Positions 24,429 through 33,402 of a stretch of 64,000 nt of DNA are shown here, in pieces. This stretch comes from Sphingobacteriales bacterium (GTDB taxonomy: Bacteria > Bacteroidota > Bacteroidia > Chitinophagales > Chitinophagaceae), in assembly GCA_016200915.1 (NCBI GenBank), contig JACQDV010000020.1, forward strand, positions 34,438 through 98,437, read 5' to 3'. The translations under genes and the position numbers were made by a program. A model generated the notes under the pieces. That model ran no database searches. It was not told where the DNA came from and worked only from the letters and a program-made list of their open reading frames with translations. Every line of letters begins with the position of its first letter. Positions within the stretch are counted from its first letter, which is position 1.

Positions 24429-26960
24429 TCATCTTAATAAATAAACTACTCCCTTTAAACGCCTTACTATTTTATCAATTGCCGTTTGATACTCAATCGT
24501 CCAAGCATAAATTCCTCCGGGCTGGAAAACTCCTTTAAAACGACCATCCCATCCATTTTCTACTTTGCCACTCTCAAATACTATTTGCCCCCACCTGTTA
24601 TATACAGTAAACTTATATTTAGTTGTATTTTCACCATAAGATGCTTTAAAAATATCGTTCCTACCATCTCCGTTTGGAGTAAACATAGTAGGCACATATA
24701 ATTTGCAGGCGCCTTTCCTTATTACAATATTGTCTTTAGCAATGCCACAACTATTACTTAACTGAAGCCAATAATTCCCTTCCCCAGTTACAGCAAGATG
24801 AGAGCTGTCTGCACCATTGCTCCATTGGTAAGTTAAATTGGTACCCTTTTTTATATCAGGGTCTAATTTAATGGTTGTTCCTTCACAAATACTGGTATCA
24901 TTTCCTAATGAAAAAGCTGGTTTATCTAAATAGGCAACGTTTATGGTATCAGCAACACTGCAATTCACATTGGTCACTTTTACCCAAATGATTCCAGTAG
25001 ATTTTACTATTTGTGTTTGACTGATTGAATTATCCTGCCATTGATAATGCATTCCAATGTTACCTGCATCTAACACAAGTGTGGATCCTTCACATAAAGT
25101 TGTATCATTGCCAAGACTAATAACAGGATATTTATTGAAGACAATATTGATGCTATCCCTTTTTTTACAGCCTCCGCCATTTACTTCTACCCAATAATTA
25201 CCACTATTGCTTACCGTAATCGAATTATTAGTACTACCATCATTCCATAAATAATTGGCGTTAGCAATAGTGGTTGATAACACCACCTGGTCATTCTCAC
25301 ACTTTTTAAGATCGGGACCAAGATCAACCTGAGGAATTGCTCTGAACAATAAATTAATGCTATCCTTGGTAATACAGCCGGTACTTGTATCCGTAAGTTC
25401 AAGCCAGTACAAACCATCTTTATTTGCAGTATAGGAAGATGATGAACTACCATCCTGCCACAGGTATTTTAAACTTTGCCCGTTTGTTTGCGGGTTGATT
25501 GTATAACTGGCACTGCCGCATAACAAACTGTCATTACCCAAGTTCAATTTTACCTGTCCTATTTTAATCGTTTTCTTAATGGTATCGTTACCGCAATTAG
25601 TATAACGAATTAATTTAACCACATGATCACCATTGGTCAAAAAATTATGTACTGGACTGTCTAATTTTGAAAAATTATTTACTCCTGAAGACGGATCATC
25701 AAAATCCCATTTTACAGATAACTCTGATGGTGATCTGCTATATTCAAAATTCATCACATTGCCGGTGCAGTTCCTTTTAAAGTTGAACCGCTTATCTAAT
25801 ACCCCTCCAGGAAAGGCTGGTAGCCCATAGGTACTGCTTCCAAAAGAATTGCTGGTCCACAAGTATAATTGTGCATAACCAAACCGGCAATTAGCCCCCA
25901 CACCATTGGGATTATTAATCACTGATAATGAAGAACGATTCATTTCGGCCATGTATATCTTACCATCAGGTGCTAATTGTAATGTTCCAAAGTTCTCTAC
26001 AAAGGAATTTGGCAGCTGCGTATAAATAATGGATTTAGAATTTTGCAAACCAGCTAATGTAGGTTGTGTTACATCATACTGTAATAAAAAACTAAGCTGA
26101 CCGATTATGCTAAAATCAAAGTAGTCGCCGGAAACATAGAGCAATTTGGAATTGGGTGAAAACTCAACCCCATATGGCCCAAACATAACCTGGTAAGATT
26201 CAGCCGCAGTAAATAATGTACGGGCGTTGGATAAAACACCGGTAGTATTATTAAAATCAAGCAGGTCTGCACCCAATTGTTTATGTGCAATCGCAATTAA
26301 TTTACCATCCTGCGAAGCTTTCATACAGCCAATAGCCTTTGCCGGATCGTTGGGAACAACTATTCCTAAACTGCTGGATACCGCATTTGTATTTACTCCG
26401 GCAGCATTAACTAAATATGCATAAAAGACATTTGAATTAAATCCATGTACAATAACCCAGTAATCTTTACCATTGCAATGTTTTACCGCAGTCAATTTTT
26501 CACAAACACTATTTTGCAAACGCACATTCTTTGTTTCCACGTCACCCAGCCCGTTATTTAGTGTGGTGTTTACAATGGAATAATTAAATCCATTTGTTCC
26601 GCCAAGTTGATCAACTGTAAAAACATAATAACGTATTGGATCGCCTACTTTGGGAATGATAATAGCAGACTGACTGCTACTATAATTGCCCAGCAATCCA
26701 GAACCATTAGGCATTACCTGGTGTTTGGCATTCCAGATGGTAGAGCCATCTGTATAAAACAATAATTTACCTGTGCTGTCGCTTACACTGGCAACACCTT
26801 CATCTGTATTAATTTGCCCGTCGGTTAAAATCTTTGGTGAGCCGCTGGAGAAGTCCACACCGGCATTATGCCCGAAATACCAAATGTTGGCTTCTTGTTG
26901 AGCATACCCAGATATGGCAGAAATAAAAACAAGTATGAAAGTTGTATAAGTTTTAAGCAT
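24429..26960 (-). CDS. T9SS type B exported protein with Ig/PKD-like repeats (gliding-motility-associated C-terminal domain)
   Basis: An 843-residue secreted protein with a signal peptide ending SGYAQ. Residues 25-390 look like a propeller-type domain of repeated short strands (ANIWYFGHNAGVDFSSG first, then several GKLLFYTDG-like turns). A PKD-like domain with VKWDFDDPSSG follows near 420. Four Ig-like repeats come next, each beginning with a LGND/LGPD turn and an LC or KC (SLGNDTTLCEG and SLGNDTSICEG are two). The end is a classic type B sorting domain: FTPNGDGRNDIF, YNRWGQIVF and NGWDGRFKG. Such proteins are surface-exposed or released, often adhesin-like. It lies on the opposite strand between the two Rhs tips. 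Confidence 0.88.
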   Translation of the reverse strand: MLKTYTTFILVFISAISGYAQQEANIWYFGHNAGVDFSSGSPKILTDGQINTDEGVASVSDSTGKLLFYTDGSTIWNAKHQVMPNGSGLLGNYSSSQSAIIIPKVGDPIRYYVFTVDQLGGTNGFNYSIVNTTLNNGLGDVETKNVRLQNSVCEKLTAVKHCNGKDYWVIVHGFNSNVFYAYLVNAAGVNTNAVSSSLGIVVPNDPAKAIGCMKASQDGKLIAIAHKQLGADLLDFNNTTGVLSNARTLFTAAESYQVMFGPYGVEFSPNSKLLYVSGDYFDFSIIGQLSFLLQYDVTQPTLAGLQNSKSIIYTQLPNSFVENFGTLQLAPDGKIYMAEMNRSSLSVINNPNGVGANCRFGYAQLYLWTSNSFGSSTYGLPAFPGGVLDKRFNFKRNCTGNVMNFEYSRSPSELSVKWDFDDPSSGVNNFSKLDSPVHNFLTNGDHVVKLIRYTNCGNDTIKKTIKIGQVKLNLGNDSLLCGSASYTINPQTNGQSLKYLWQDGSSSSSYTANKDGLYWLELTDTSTGCITKDSINLLFRAIPQVDLGPDLKKCENDQVVLSTTIANANYLWNDGSTNNSITVSNSGNYWVEVNGGGCKKRDSINIVFNKYPVISLGNDTTLCEGSTLVLDAGNIGMHYQWQDNSISQTQIVKSTGIIWVKVTNVNCSVADTINVAYLDKPAFSLGNDTSICEGTTIKLDPDIKKGTNLTYQWSNGADSSHLAVTGEGNYWLQLSNSCGIAKDNIVIRKGACKLYVPTMFTPNGDGRNDIFKASYGENTTKYKFTVYNRWGQIVFESGKVENGWDGRFKGVFQPGGIYAWTIEYQTAIDKIVRRLKGVVYLLR

Positions 26961-27140
26961 ATGATAATAGCTAAAACAGCACTTCAAATATAGTTATCAT
27001 ATTTGCTTGTTGTAAAACATATTAAAAAATTGAAGTAAATTCTTATCACATTTGATGCAGATTAATACTTTCTTTAATTAGTCTGCAAACAACCAAGTTT
27101 GAGAAGGAGATATTAACATAATTGCAATAAGTTTCTGTAC

Positions 27141-27680
27141 TCACTTACAATAATTGATAAAATCCACCTTTAACATTCCAGTATTATGAGATATACGGGC
27201 TAATAATCTCCTCCTAAAGAGCTCCTTCACAACAGTAGTAACATAAATTTCACTACTATTTAAGTAAAACCCATTTTCATCAAATAGTTTTTTTAAAAAG
27301 CAACTATCATTAAGTTTGGAATATTTATCAGAAGCCTTGTCTGTTACTACTTCATAAAAATAATATTTGTATTTATCCAAGTTACTTTTGAGCTTAATAG
27401 CAGAATCACCCTTAATGTATATTCTTATCTTCTCATCATACCCAGTTGAGTCAAAAGTCTTTTCATTACATATTATATCATATAACAAATGATTTTGTAT
27501 TATCACATTTTTCTTGTTCCCAGAAGGTTCTAAGACATCAAGTAAAACAAAATAACTTTTAGTAAATCCTTTATTCTTTAGGATGTAATCAAAATATTTA
27601 TTATCGCAATTATTAAATGATAACTGACTTTTCGCACAAAGTGGTAATGCCAAAAAAAGAACAGGAATTATGTTTTTCAT
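27141..27680 (-). CDS. candidate immunity protein of orphan Rhs tip 2 (secreted)
   Basis: A 179-residue protein with a signal peptide, MKNIIPVLFLALPLCAKSQ. The mature part is rich in Lys, Tyr and Asn with no motif I recognise. It directly follows the Rhs tip at 27699-28739 on the same strand, 18 bases after the stop codon, where immunity genes of polymorphic toxins usually lie. It is unrelated to the candidate immunity protein of tip 1, as expected for distinct toxin modules. Function is inferred from position only. Confidence 0.5.
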   Translation of the reverse strand: MKNIIPVLFLALPLCAKSQLSFNNCDNKYFDYILKNKGFTKSYFVLLDVLEPSGNKKNVIIQNHLLYDIICNEKTFDSTGYDEKIRIYIKGDSAIKLKSNLDKYKYYFYEVVTDKASDKYSKLNDSCFLKKLFDENGFYLNSSEIYVTTVVKELFRRRLLARISHNTGMLKVDFINYCK

Positions 27681-27698
27681 ACTATATTAATTATGTAA

Positions 27699-28739
27699 CT
27701 AGTAATTGTTTTTAAATTTTAAAAGTTTACTCGGCACAGATTTTAATTCGTATCTCAAATAATTAGGATTATCATCTCTATTATCAAGGTTAAGAACTGG
27801 ATATGTTGTTCTATTAATATCACCTATTGTTGAACCGACTAAACGATTTTCAAAATTTATGGCATTTACTTCTGCCATAGGAATTCCATTTTCTGTAAAC
27901 GAATAATCAACAGTATTTTGGTCAAAATCAAAAGAATGCTGTATTTCATGAGCAAATCCTTTTAAAGGTGCTCTATATTCTGGTTCACCGTTGACCAGTC
28001 TTCCTCCTAGCCTTGTGGTGTAACGGGTAGTTTTCGTTGGATCATACGCTATTACACTCCCTTGATTTTCACCTCTTTTTCCTAAGCCATATGAACCGTT
28101 TTCTGAACCATCATCTTCATTTAAATTTCTGATGAAATGCAATTGTTTAGAGTTTTGTAAAGTATTTACTTTATTAGCAATTTCCTTATCACCAGTAAAA
28201 TACTGTAGTTTACTAAGATCCTGTCTGACTGATTCCAAGTATTTATTGCTAGTTACTAACGTATTATCTTTACTTATATTATTTTGATGAATCCCGTTTT
28301 GGTCAAGCTGGTTCTTTTGCTCATCAGATAAATTACTATATCCATTCCAAGCTGTAAGTTTCCCATTAGCGTATTCAGCAAATCTGAAACTTCCTCCATC
28401 GTCTAAATATGCAATAACAACCCCATCACCATTTAAATCTATTATTCTAACAGGGTCGTTTGCTGCATATTGATAAGGTGACATTGTCATATATTTTTCA
28501 GAGAATCTATCTTGTGTAAAGAACCTTCCTATTTGTGCATCATACATTCTCGCCCCATAATCCAACCACTCTAACCCGCTGCCATCAGAAAATTCTTGTC
28601 GTTGTTCCTCCTTACCATTGTATTTCTTCTTGTTTTGTGGAGAACCAATGCCAAGAGCCTTACTACTTATCCCCGCCATTGTTAACCCGAACGTATAATA
28701 ACGATTTCGAATGCAGCTCAAACCTACAAAGGGTTTCAA
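27699..28739 (-). CDS. orphan Rhs tip with metallopeptidase-like toxin domain
   Basis: An open frame of 346 codons that begins within the Rhs core, with TTG as first possible start. The core end ([52 protein letters not shown]) is nearly the same as in the inverted tip at 22.8 kb up to QIGR. The C-terminal domain differs and contains [12 protein letters not shown] near residue 265, an HExxH zinc motif, followed by [12 protein letters not shown] about 26 residues later, which could give the third ligand. This arrangement resembles the M91/NleD-like zinc peptidases used as effectors. A secreted protein gene follows as candidate immunity. Expression would require fusion to a complete rhs gene or an internal start. 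Confidence 0.75.
   Translation of the reverse strand: MKPFVGLSCIRNRYYTFGLTMAGISSKALGIGSPQNKKKYNGKEEQRQEFSDGSGLEWLDYGARMYDAQIGRFFTQDRFSEKYMTMSPYQYAANDPVRIIDLNGDGVVIAYLDDGGSFRFAEYANGKLTAWNGYSNLSDEQKNQLDQNGIHQNNISKDNTLVTSNKYLESVRQDLSKLQYFTGDKEIANKVNTLQNSKQLHFIRNLNEDDGSENGSYGLGKRGENQGSVIAYDPTKTTRYTTRLGGRLVNGEPEYRAPLKGFAHEIQHSFDFDQNTVDYSFTENGIPMAEVNAINFENRLVGSTIGDINRTTYPVLNLDNRDDNPNYLRYELKSVPSKLLKFKNNY
28526..28689 (-). repeat. Rhs core inverted repeat, copy B
   Basis: This is the inverted partner of 22844-23007. Homology stops sharply where the two toxin modules begin, at the QIGR codons. Confidence 0.8.
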
Positions 28740-28860
28740 AGATCTTTTGCTTTAATAAATTTAACTTAAAATGCTGAAAATGGCTATGCTTATGTATCAT
28801 ATTGCTATAACCTTCCTTTAAACTGGTTTTCAAAACTTTCTTTATCTTCCATCACCCGAT

Positions 28861-31038
28861 ATGCTTAAACAACTGCTGCTCTTACCTCTCCTGCTATATG
28901 TATCGTTTCTTTCTGCACAAAAAAAGAACGGCGCTTATTCCATTCACATTCATAAAACAAACAGCGAAATAAAAATTGATGGGGCCATGGACGAAGCTGC
29001 CTGGCAGGAGGCGGAAGCAGTCAGGAATTTTTTTATGGTATTACCCATGGATACCAGCCATGCAAAAGTAGAAACAGAGGTACGCTTGTTGTATGATGCA
29101 GAGAATATCTACATCCTCGCTACCTGTTTTCATAAACCAACTGTTCCTTACCGGGTAGAATCATTACGCCGTGATTTTGTATTTGGCAAGAATGATAACT
29201 TTCTCTTTTTTATTGATCCCTTCAATGATCTTACCAATGGTTTTACATTCGGCGCTAATGCTGCCGGTGCCCAATGGGATGGTATGTTGTACGAAGGAGG
29301 CAAAGCTGATCTGAGCTGGGATAACAAATGGACTTCTGCCGTAAAAAACTATACTGATAAATGGATATTTGAAGCGGCTATCCCTTTTAAAAGCATCCGC
29401 TACAAAAAAGGAATTACTCAATGGGGAATTAATTTCAGCCGGTTGGATATTACCGAAGCAGAAAAATCAAGTTGGGCTCCGGTGCCACGACAATTTCCCA
29501 CTGCTTCACTGGCCTACACGGGTACGTTAGTATGGGATGCGCCACCGCCGCAAGCTGGTTCTAATATTTCTGTTATACCATTTGTGCTGGCCGGTGTTTC
29601 CAAAGATTTTGAAAACAAACAAAAAGCAGTTTATCAAAAAGAGATCGGTGGCGATGCAAAGTTTTCTCTGAACTCTTCTTTAAATCTTGATCTAACCGTT
29701 AATCCTGATTTTTCGCAGGTGGAAGTTGACCGGCAGGTAACCAACTTAGATCGCTTTGAATTATTCTTTCCTGAGCGAAGACAATTCTTTTTAGAGAATG
29801 CTGATCTCTTTGCTAATTTCGGATATGCTACTATTCGTCCGTTCTTCTCCCGCAGAATAGGATTAGGTGTTCCCATTCAATATGGTGCAAGATTAAGCGG
29901 TAAGCTTAACAAAGACTGGCGCATCGGTGTAATGGATATGGAAACTAAAAAAGTGGATGCAACGGGCTTGCCTGCACAAAATTTTTCTATTATTGCGTTA
30001 CAAAGAAAAGTATTCAGCCGGTCTAATATTGGTGTGCTGTTCATCAACAAACAATCTATCAATTACACTCCGGGAAAAGATTCTTCCAAACCAACTTACT
30101 CAAATTACAACCGTAATATAGGTTTAGAATATAATCTTGCCTCATCTAATAATTTATGGACCGGCAAAATGTTATTTATTAAATCATTCAGTCCGGGTAA
30201 AAGCACTAATGATTTAGTGCAGGCAGCTCATCTGCAGTACAATAGTCGCCGCTGGTTGTTTTTATGGCAGCATGAGTATGTTGGAAAAAATTACAATGCT
30301 GAAGTTGGTTACGTACCAAGACAAGGTTACATAAAAATCAATCCAGTTGCGGGACGAACATTTTTGGTGAGGAGAAAAGCAAAGATCATCAGTCATGGTC
30401 CTAAGTTTAGCACTACTGTTTTCTTCAATGAAAATTTTAAACAGACAGATAATGAAAGCTTCCTGTCTTATTTTGTTGCGTGGCGCAATCAATCAACTTT
30501 TATGACATGGGTTGCGCATGACTATGTAAAACTGCTGGCACCATTTGATCCCACTGTTTCTAATAAAGATACTTTAGCAAGAGGAACAGAACATAAGTGG
30601 AATGCATGGGGCACTGAGTTCATTTCTAAACCGCAAAGTTTGTTTACGTTTGGTTTCAGTTCACGATATGGTGGTTATTATGCTAATGGCACTCGCTTAA
30701 ATCTTACCTGCGATCTGGGTTATCGCTTTCAGCCTTTCGTCAATCTGCAATTAAGCGCCAGTTACAATCAAATTAATCTACCTCAACCATGGGGAAGAAC
30801 TACCTTCTGGTTAGTAGGGCCAAGAGTTGATGTTACATTCAGCAATAAACTTTTCTTCACTACTTTCTTCCAGTATAATGAGCAATTAAAGAATATGAAT
30901 TTGAATACAAGATTTCAGTGGCGTTACAAACCCGCCAGTGATCTGTTCATCGTTTATACTGATAATTATTTACCGGCACCTTTCAGTATTCGTAACAGGG
31001 CGGTGGTGCTTAAGTTTAATTACTGGTGGAATTTATAA
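28861..31038 (+). CDS. DUF5916 outer-membrane protein with CBM9-like N-terminus
   Basis: A 725-residue exported protein with a signal peptide, MLKQLLLLPLLLYVSFLSAQ. Residues 30-225 form a CBM9-like sandwich: IKIDGAMDEAAWQEAEA near 38 and VRLLYDAENIYILATC near 76 are the usual marks. From about 240 comes the DUF5916 part, with FSQVEVDRQVTNLDRFELFF near 280 and FPERRQFFLENADLF just after, then many amphipathic strands ending in FNYWWNL with an aromatic C-terminus typical of outer-membrane barrels. The function is unknown; the family is widespread in Bacteroidota and sometimes linked to polymer or peptide use. It is followed by trmB. Confidence 0.85.
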   Translation: MLKQLLLLPLLLYVSFLSAQKKNGAYSIHIHKTNSEIKIDGAMDEAAWQEAEAVRNFFMVLPMDTSHAKVETEVRLLYDAENIYILATCFHKPTVPYRVESLRRDFVFGKNDNFLFFIDPFNDLTNGFTFGANAAGAQWDGMLYEGGKADLSWDNKWTSAVKNYTDKWIFEAAIPFKSIRYKKGITQWGINFSRLDITEAEKSSWAPVPRQFPTASLAYTGTLVWDAPPPQAGSNISVIPFVLAGVSKDFENKQKAVYQKEIGGDAKFSLNSSLNLDLTVNPDFSQVEVDRQVTNLDRFELFFPERRQFFLENADLFANFGYATIRPFFSRRIGLGVPIQYGARLSGKLNKDWRIGVMDMETKKVDATGLPAQNFSIIALQRKVFSRSNIGVLFINKQSINYTPGKDSSKPTYSNYNRNIGLEYNLASSNNLWTGKMLFIKSFSPGKSTNDLVQAAHLQYNSRRWLFLWQHEYVGKNYNAEVGYVPRQGYIKINPVAGRTFLVRRKAKIISHGPKFSTTVFFNENFKQTDNESFLSYFVAWRNQSTFMTWVAHDYVKLLAPFDPTVSNKDTLARGTEHKWNAWGTEFISKPQSLFTFGFSSRYGGYYANGTRLNLTCDLGYRFQPFVNLQLSASYNQINLPQPWGRTTFWLVGPRVDVTFSNKLFFTTFFQYNEQLKNMNLNTRFQWRYKPASDLFIVYTDNYLPAPFSIRNRAVVLKFNYWWNL

Positions 31039-31056
31039 TCACCACTTTCTATTAAT

Positions 31057-31064
31057 TATCTTTG
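31057..31064 (+). promoter_or_regulatory. -7 promoter element TATCTTTG for trmB
   Basis: An exact TAnnTTTG match ends six bases before the trmB ATG, which predicts a leaderless or nearly leaderless transcript. Confidence 0.55.
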
Positions 31065-31070
31065 CGGCCC

Positions 31071-31775
31071 ATGGGTCAAAAAAAATTAATTCGTTTTGCA
31101 GCTATTAAAGAATTTCCCAATGTGCTGGAGTTTCCAAAAGAAATGAAAGGACAGTGGAACAGTTTTTTTAAAAATGATTATTCCATAACATTAGAACTGG
31201 CTTGCGGTAAAGGCGAATATACAGTTGGATTAGCCCGTTTGTTTCCTCAAAGAAATTTTATTGGTGTAGATGTAAAGGGTAACCGCATTTACATTGGAGC
31301 TAAAAAATGTTTGACAGAGGGATTGAGCAATGGTGCTTTTCTCCGCACACAAATTGATCGTATTACTGAATACTTTGCTCCCGGTGAAGCAGATGAAATA
31401 TGGTTAACCTTTCCTGATCCACAACTAAGAACTGGTAAGCATAAAAAAAGACTGACGCATCCTAAGTTTCTTCGTTTATATCAGCAGTTTCTTAAACCAA
31501 ATGGTATTATTCATTTAAAAACCGATTCGCCTAATTTATATCGCTTCACTAAAACGGTTATTGAACTTTATGGACTTTCGCTGGTTAAGGACATTGATAA
31601 TGTATATGCACAGGAAAATGTTGATGAAGTGTTGAAGATAAAGACGCATTATGAAGGATTAGACATTGCACAAAGTAACCGCATATTCTATTTACAGTTT
31701 AGCTTACCGGCTGTAATTCCTGATAAAGATGATGTATTAAAAAAAAGTGTGTTTGATGAAGAAAAAACTGATTGA
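31071..31775 (+). CDS. trmB: tRNA (guanine-N7-)-methyltransferase
   Basis: A 234-residue SAM-dependent methyltransferase that makes m7G46 in tRNA. The SAM-binding motif is ITLELACGKGEYTVGLARLF near residue 37, followed by FIGVDVKGNRIYIG near 62. The family-specific IWLTFPDPQLRTGKHKKRL near 112 carries the catalytic Asp and substrate loop, slightly different from the proteobacterial FPDPWPKKRH version but normal for Bacteroidota. ATG at 31071 is used. Its 3' end overlaps the DUF5522 gene by 20 bases, so trmB, DUF5522 and the alkyltransferase-like gene form a tight operon of nucleic-acid maintenance functions. Confidence 0.92.
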   Translation: MGQKKLIRFAAIKEFPNVLEFPKEMKGQWNSFFKNDYSITLELACGKGEYTVGLARLFPQRNFIGVDVKGNRIYIGAKKCLTEGLSNGAFLRTQIDRITEYFAPGEADEIWLTFPDPQLRTGKHKKRLTHPKFLRLYQQFLKPNGIIHLKTDSPNLYRFTKTVIELYGLSLVKDIDNVYAQENVDEVLKIKTHYEGLDIAQSNRIFYLQFSLPAVIPDKDDVLKKSVFDEEKTD

Positions 31776-31959
31776 GGGCGAAGATTTTTATTATAATCAA
31801 GCAGGCTACATGGTGCTAACCGCAAAGTATCATTTAGAAAAAGGTACTTGTTGTGGTAATGGTTGTTTAAACTGTCCGTATAATTATAAAAATGTTCCTG
31901 AGCCAAAAAGAAGCGAATTATTATCTTTAAGGGAAGATGAAAAAGAAAAAGGCTACTAA
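31756..31959 (+). CDS. DUF5522 small Cys-rich protein
   Basis: A 67-residue protein with the DUF5522 signature: EGEDFYYNQAGYMVLTAKYH near the start, then GTCCGNGCLNCPYNY, whose four Cys residues probably bind zinc or an Fe-S cluster. It overlaps trmB at its 5' end and the alkyltransferase-like gene at its 3' end by 23 bases, so translation is likely coupled. The family's role is unknown. The operon suggests an accessory role in tRNA or DNA modification. Confidence 0.85.
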   Translation: MKKKLIEGEDFYYNQAGYMVLTAKYHLEKGTCCGNGCLNCPYNYKNVPEPKRSELLSLREDEKEKGY

Positions 31960-32347
31960 AAAAATTTCCTCTAAAAAATCAGTACAAACAGATCCGCTCA
32001 TCAGCAAAAGAAAAAAAGGTGAATCTTTTTTTGAAGATGTGTATGATGTAGTAAGACAAATTCCAAAAGGAAGAGTTACTTCTTACGGAGCCATCGCTAA
32101 CTTTCTCGGCACTAAATCCTCTGCAAGAATGGTGGGCTGGGCTATGAATGGTTGCGCACATGTTACACCAAAAGTTCCGGCACACAGAGTAGTAAATCGC
32201 TTAGGTATGCTGAGTGGTAAAGCACATTTCAATCCTCCATCAAAAATGGAAGAACAATTATTAAAGGAAGGAATAAAGGTGAAGAAAGAAATGATCGTTG
32301 ATTTTGAAAAACACTTCTGGGATCCTGCTAAAGAACTTTTACTCTGA
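31937..32347 (+). CDS. alkyltransferase-like protein (MGMT family without catalytic Cys)
   Basis: A 136-residue protein with a Lys-rich N-terminal tail (1-28) followed by an MGMT DNA-binding domain: VYDVVRQIPKGRVTSYGAIA near 35, SSARMVGWAMNGC near 61 with the expected arginine finger region. At the place of the catalytic PCHRV the sequence reads VPAHRVVN, with Ala82 replacing Cys. This marks the ATL group, which binds O6-alkylguanine and hands it to nucleotide excision repair instead of removing the alkyl group. Size fits ATL proteins. It is the last gene of the trmB operon and overlaps the 3' end of the next, opposite gene by nine bases. Confidence 0.88.
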   Translation: MKKKKATKKISSKKSVQTDPLISKRKKGESFFEDVYDVVRQIPKGRVTSYGAIANFLGTKSSARMVGWAMNGCAHVTPKVPAHRVVNRLGMLSGKAHFNPPSKMEEQLLKEGIKVKKEMIVDFEKHFWDPAKELLL

Positions 32348-32815
32348 TTTATTCATTTCATCAACATCGGTATCATCAACCAGTAATTCTGTTTTTATTC
32401 TTTGCCTGATGGGATTTTGCGACATAAATAAAAAGATCAGGGTTAGTGCTGCCACTAAAAAACTCCACTTTGTACTAAGGAGGTAAAATATAATGCAGAA
32501 TAACGCAGCTGCTTCTATCATTGCATATTTTGTAATACATGCAGATCGGTACATTGCAAACTTTTCTTTAAGTGCAACTATTTCTTTTGCCTGTTCCGTT
32601 TTTTTCTTTGACAATGCAAAACCAAGCAGGGCCGAAATAATTGCCATAGACAAAAAGAATACTTCATAAACTTTTTCTGTATTAATGTCTTCTATTGGCT
32701 CCATTATTCCGGTTTTTACCAGTGCAAAGGCAAGTATGGCAAATAAAATTTGCCCATAAAGCAATGCCATAAAAAGAGTTTGTAATGCCCGTACCGGTCC
32801 GTTCTTTTTTTCCAT
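32339..32815 (-). CDS. four-helix membrane protein, unknown
   Basis: A 158-residue protein with about four hydrophobic segments (roughly 12-34, 50-67, 98-113, 117-132), a charged middle loop AKEIVALKEKF and an acidic C-terminus. I do not recognise a named family; similar proteins occur near cytochrome oxidase genes in Bacteroidota. It lies eight bases downstream of the DUF420 gene and forms a short operon with sco and DUF420. A role in oxidase assembly is suggested by position only. Confidence 0.6.
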   Translation of the reverse strand: MEKKNGPVRALQTLFMALLYGQILFAILAFALVKTGIMEPIEDINTEKVYEVFFLSMAIISALLGFALSKKKTEQAKEIVALKEKFAMYRSACITKYAMIEAAALFCIIFYLLSTKWSFLVAALTLIFLFMSQNPIRQRIKTELLVDDTDVDEMNKSE

Positions 32816-32823
32816 GATCTAAT

Positions 32824-33363
32824 TTAGTAATAAGGACTGATAAGCAAATAAACTATCACACCGGTAACGGCTACGTAAAACCAAATTGGCCAGGTGATCC
32901 TTGCAATCTTCTTATGTGCAGGCCATTCACCTATTAAAGCCCGGTATGCAGTAAACAATATAAAAGGGAGAATAATAGCCGCTAAAAAAATATGAGTGAT
33001 GAGTATAAAAAAGTAGATATACCGAATGGTTCCTTCTCCGCCAAACTTAGTATCGCCTGTAAACAAATGATGACAGATATAAGAAACCAAAAACAAAACG
33101 GATAACACAATTGCCACCAGCATAATTCTTTTATGCAGCAGTAATCGTTTTTGTTTTACAGCAATTAAAGCCGCTAATAACAAAAAAGCAACGGTTGAGT
33201 TTAATACAGCATTTAGTTTGGCAAAGAAATGCGGATTAAAACCAAGATCAACAGCTAATTTAATTTTTCCCAGGGACACAACTACAGCAAATACTATAAA
33301 GGAAACCATCCCAATCAGCAGTTTTGCCTGCTTGTCATTCTTCTTTAATACAGGTGAGAGCAT
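32824..33363 (-). CDS. DUF420 domain membrane protein (CtaM-like)
   Basis: A 179-residue membrane protein with five helices. Conserved His residues sit at or near helix ends (KLNAVLNSTVAF, LLHKRIMLVA, YICHHLFTGDT, THIFLAAIILPF), as in the DUF420 family that includes the Bacillus oxidase-assembly factor CtaM/YozB. It would assist maturation of the haem-copper oxidase encoded upstream. It follows sco by 39 bases on the same strand. Copper or haem binding is inferred from the His pattern. Confidence 0.82.
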   Translation of the reverse strand: MLSPVLKKNDKQAKLLIGMVSFIVFAVVVSLGKIKLAVDLGFNPHFFAKLNAVLNSTVAFLLLAALIAVKQKRLLLHKRIMLVAIVLSVLFLVSYICHHLFTGDTKFGGEGTIRYIYFFILITHIFLAAIILPFILFTAYRALIGEWPAHKKIARITWPIWFYVAVTGVIVYLLISPYY

Positions 33364-33402
33364 AAAAAATTTATGAATAATAACAATTAATTCAAAGAGA
33401 GG

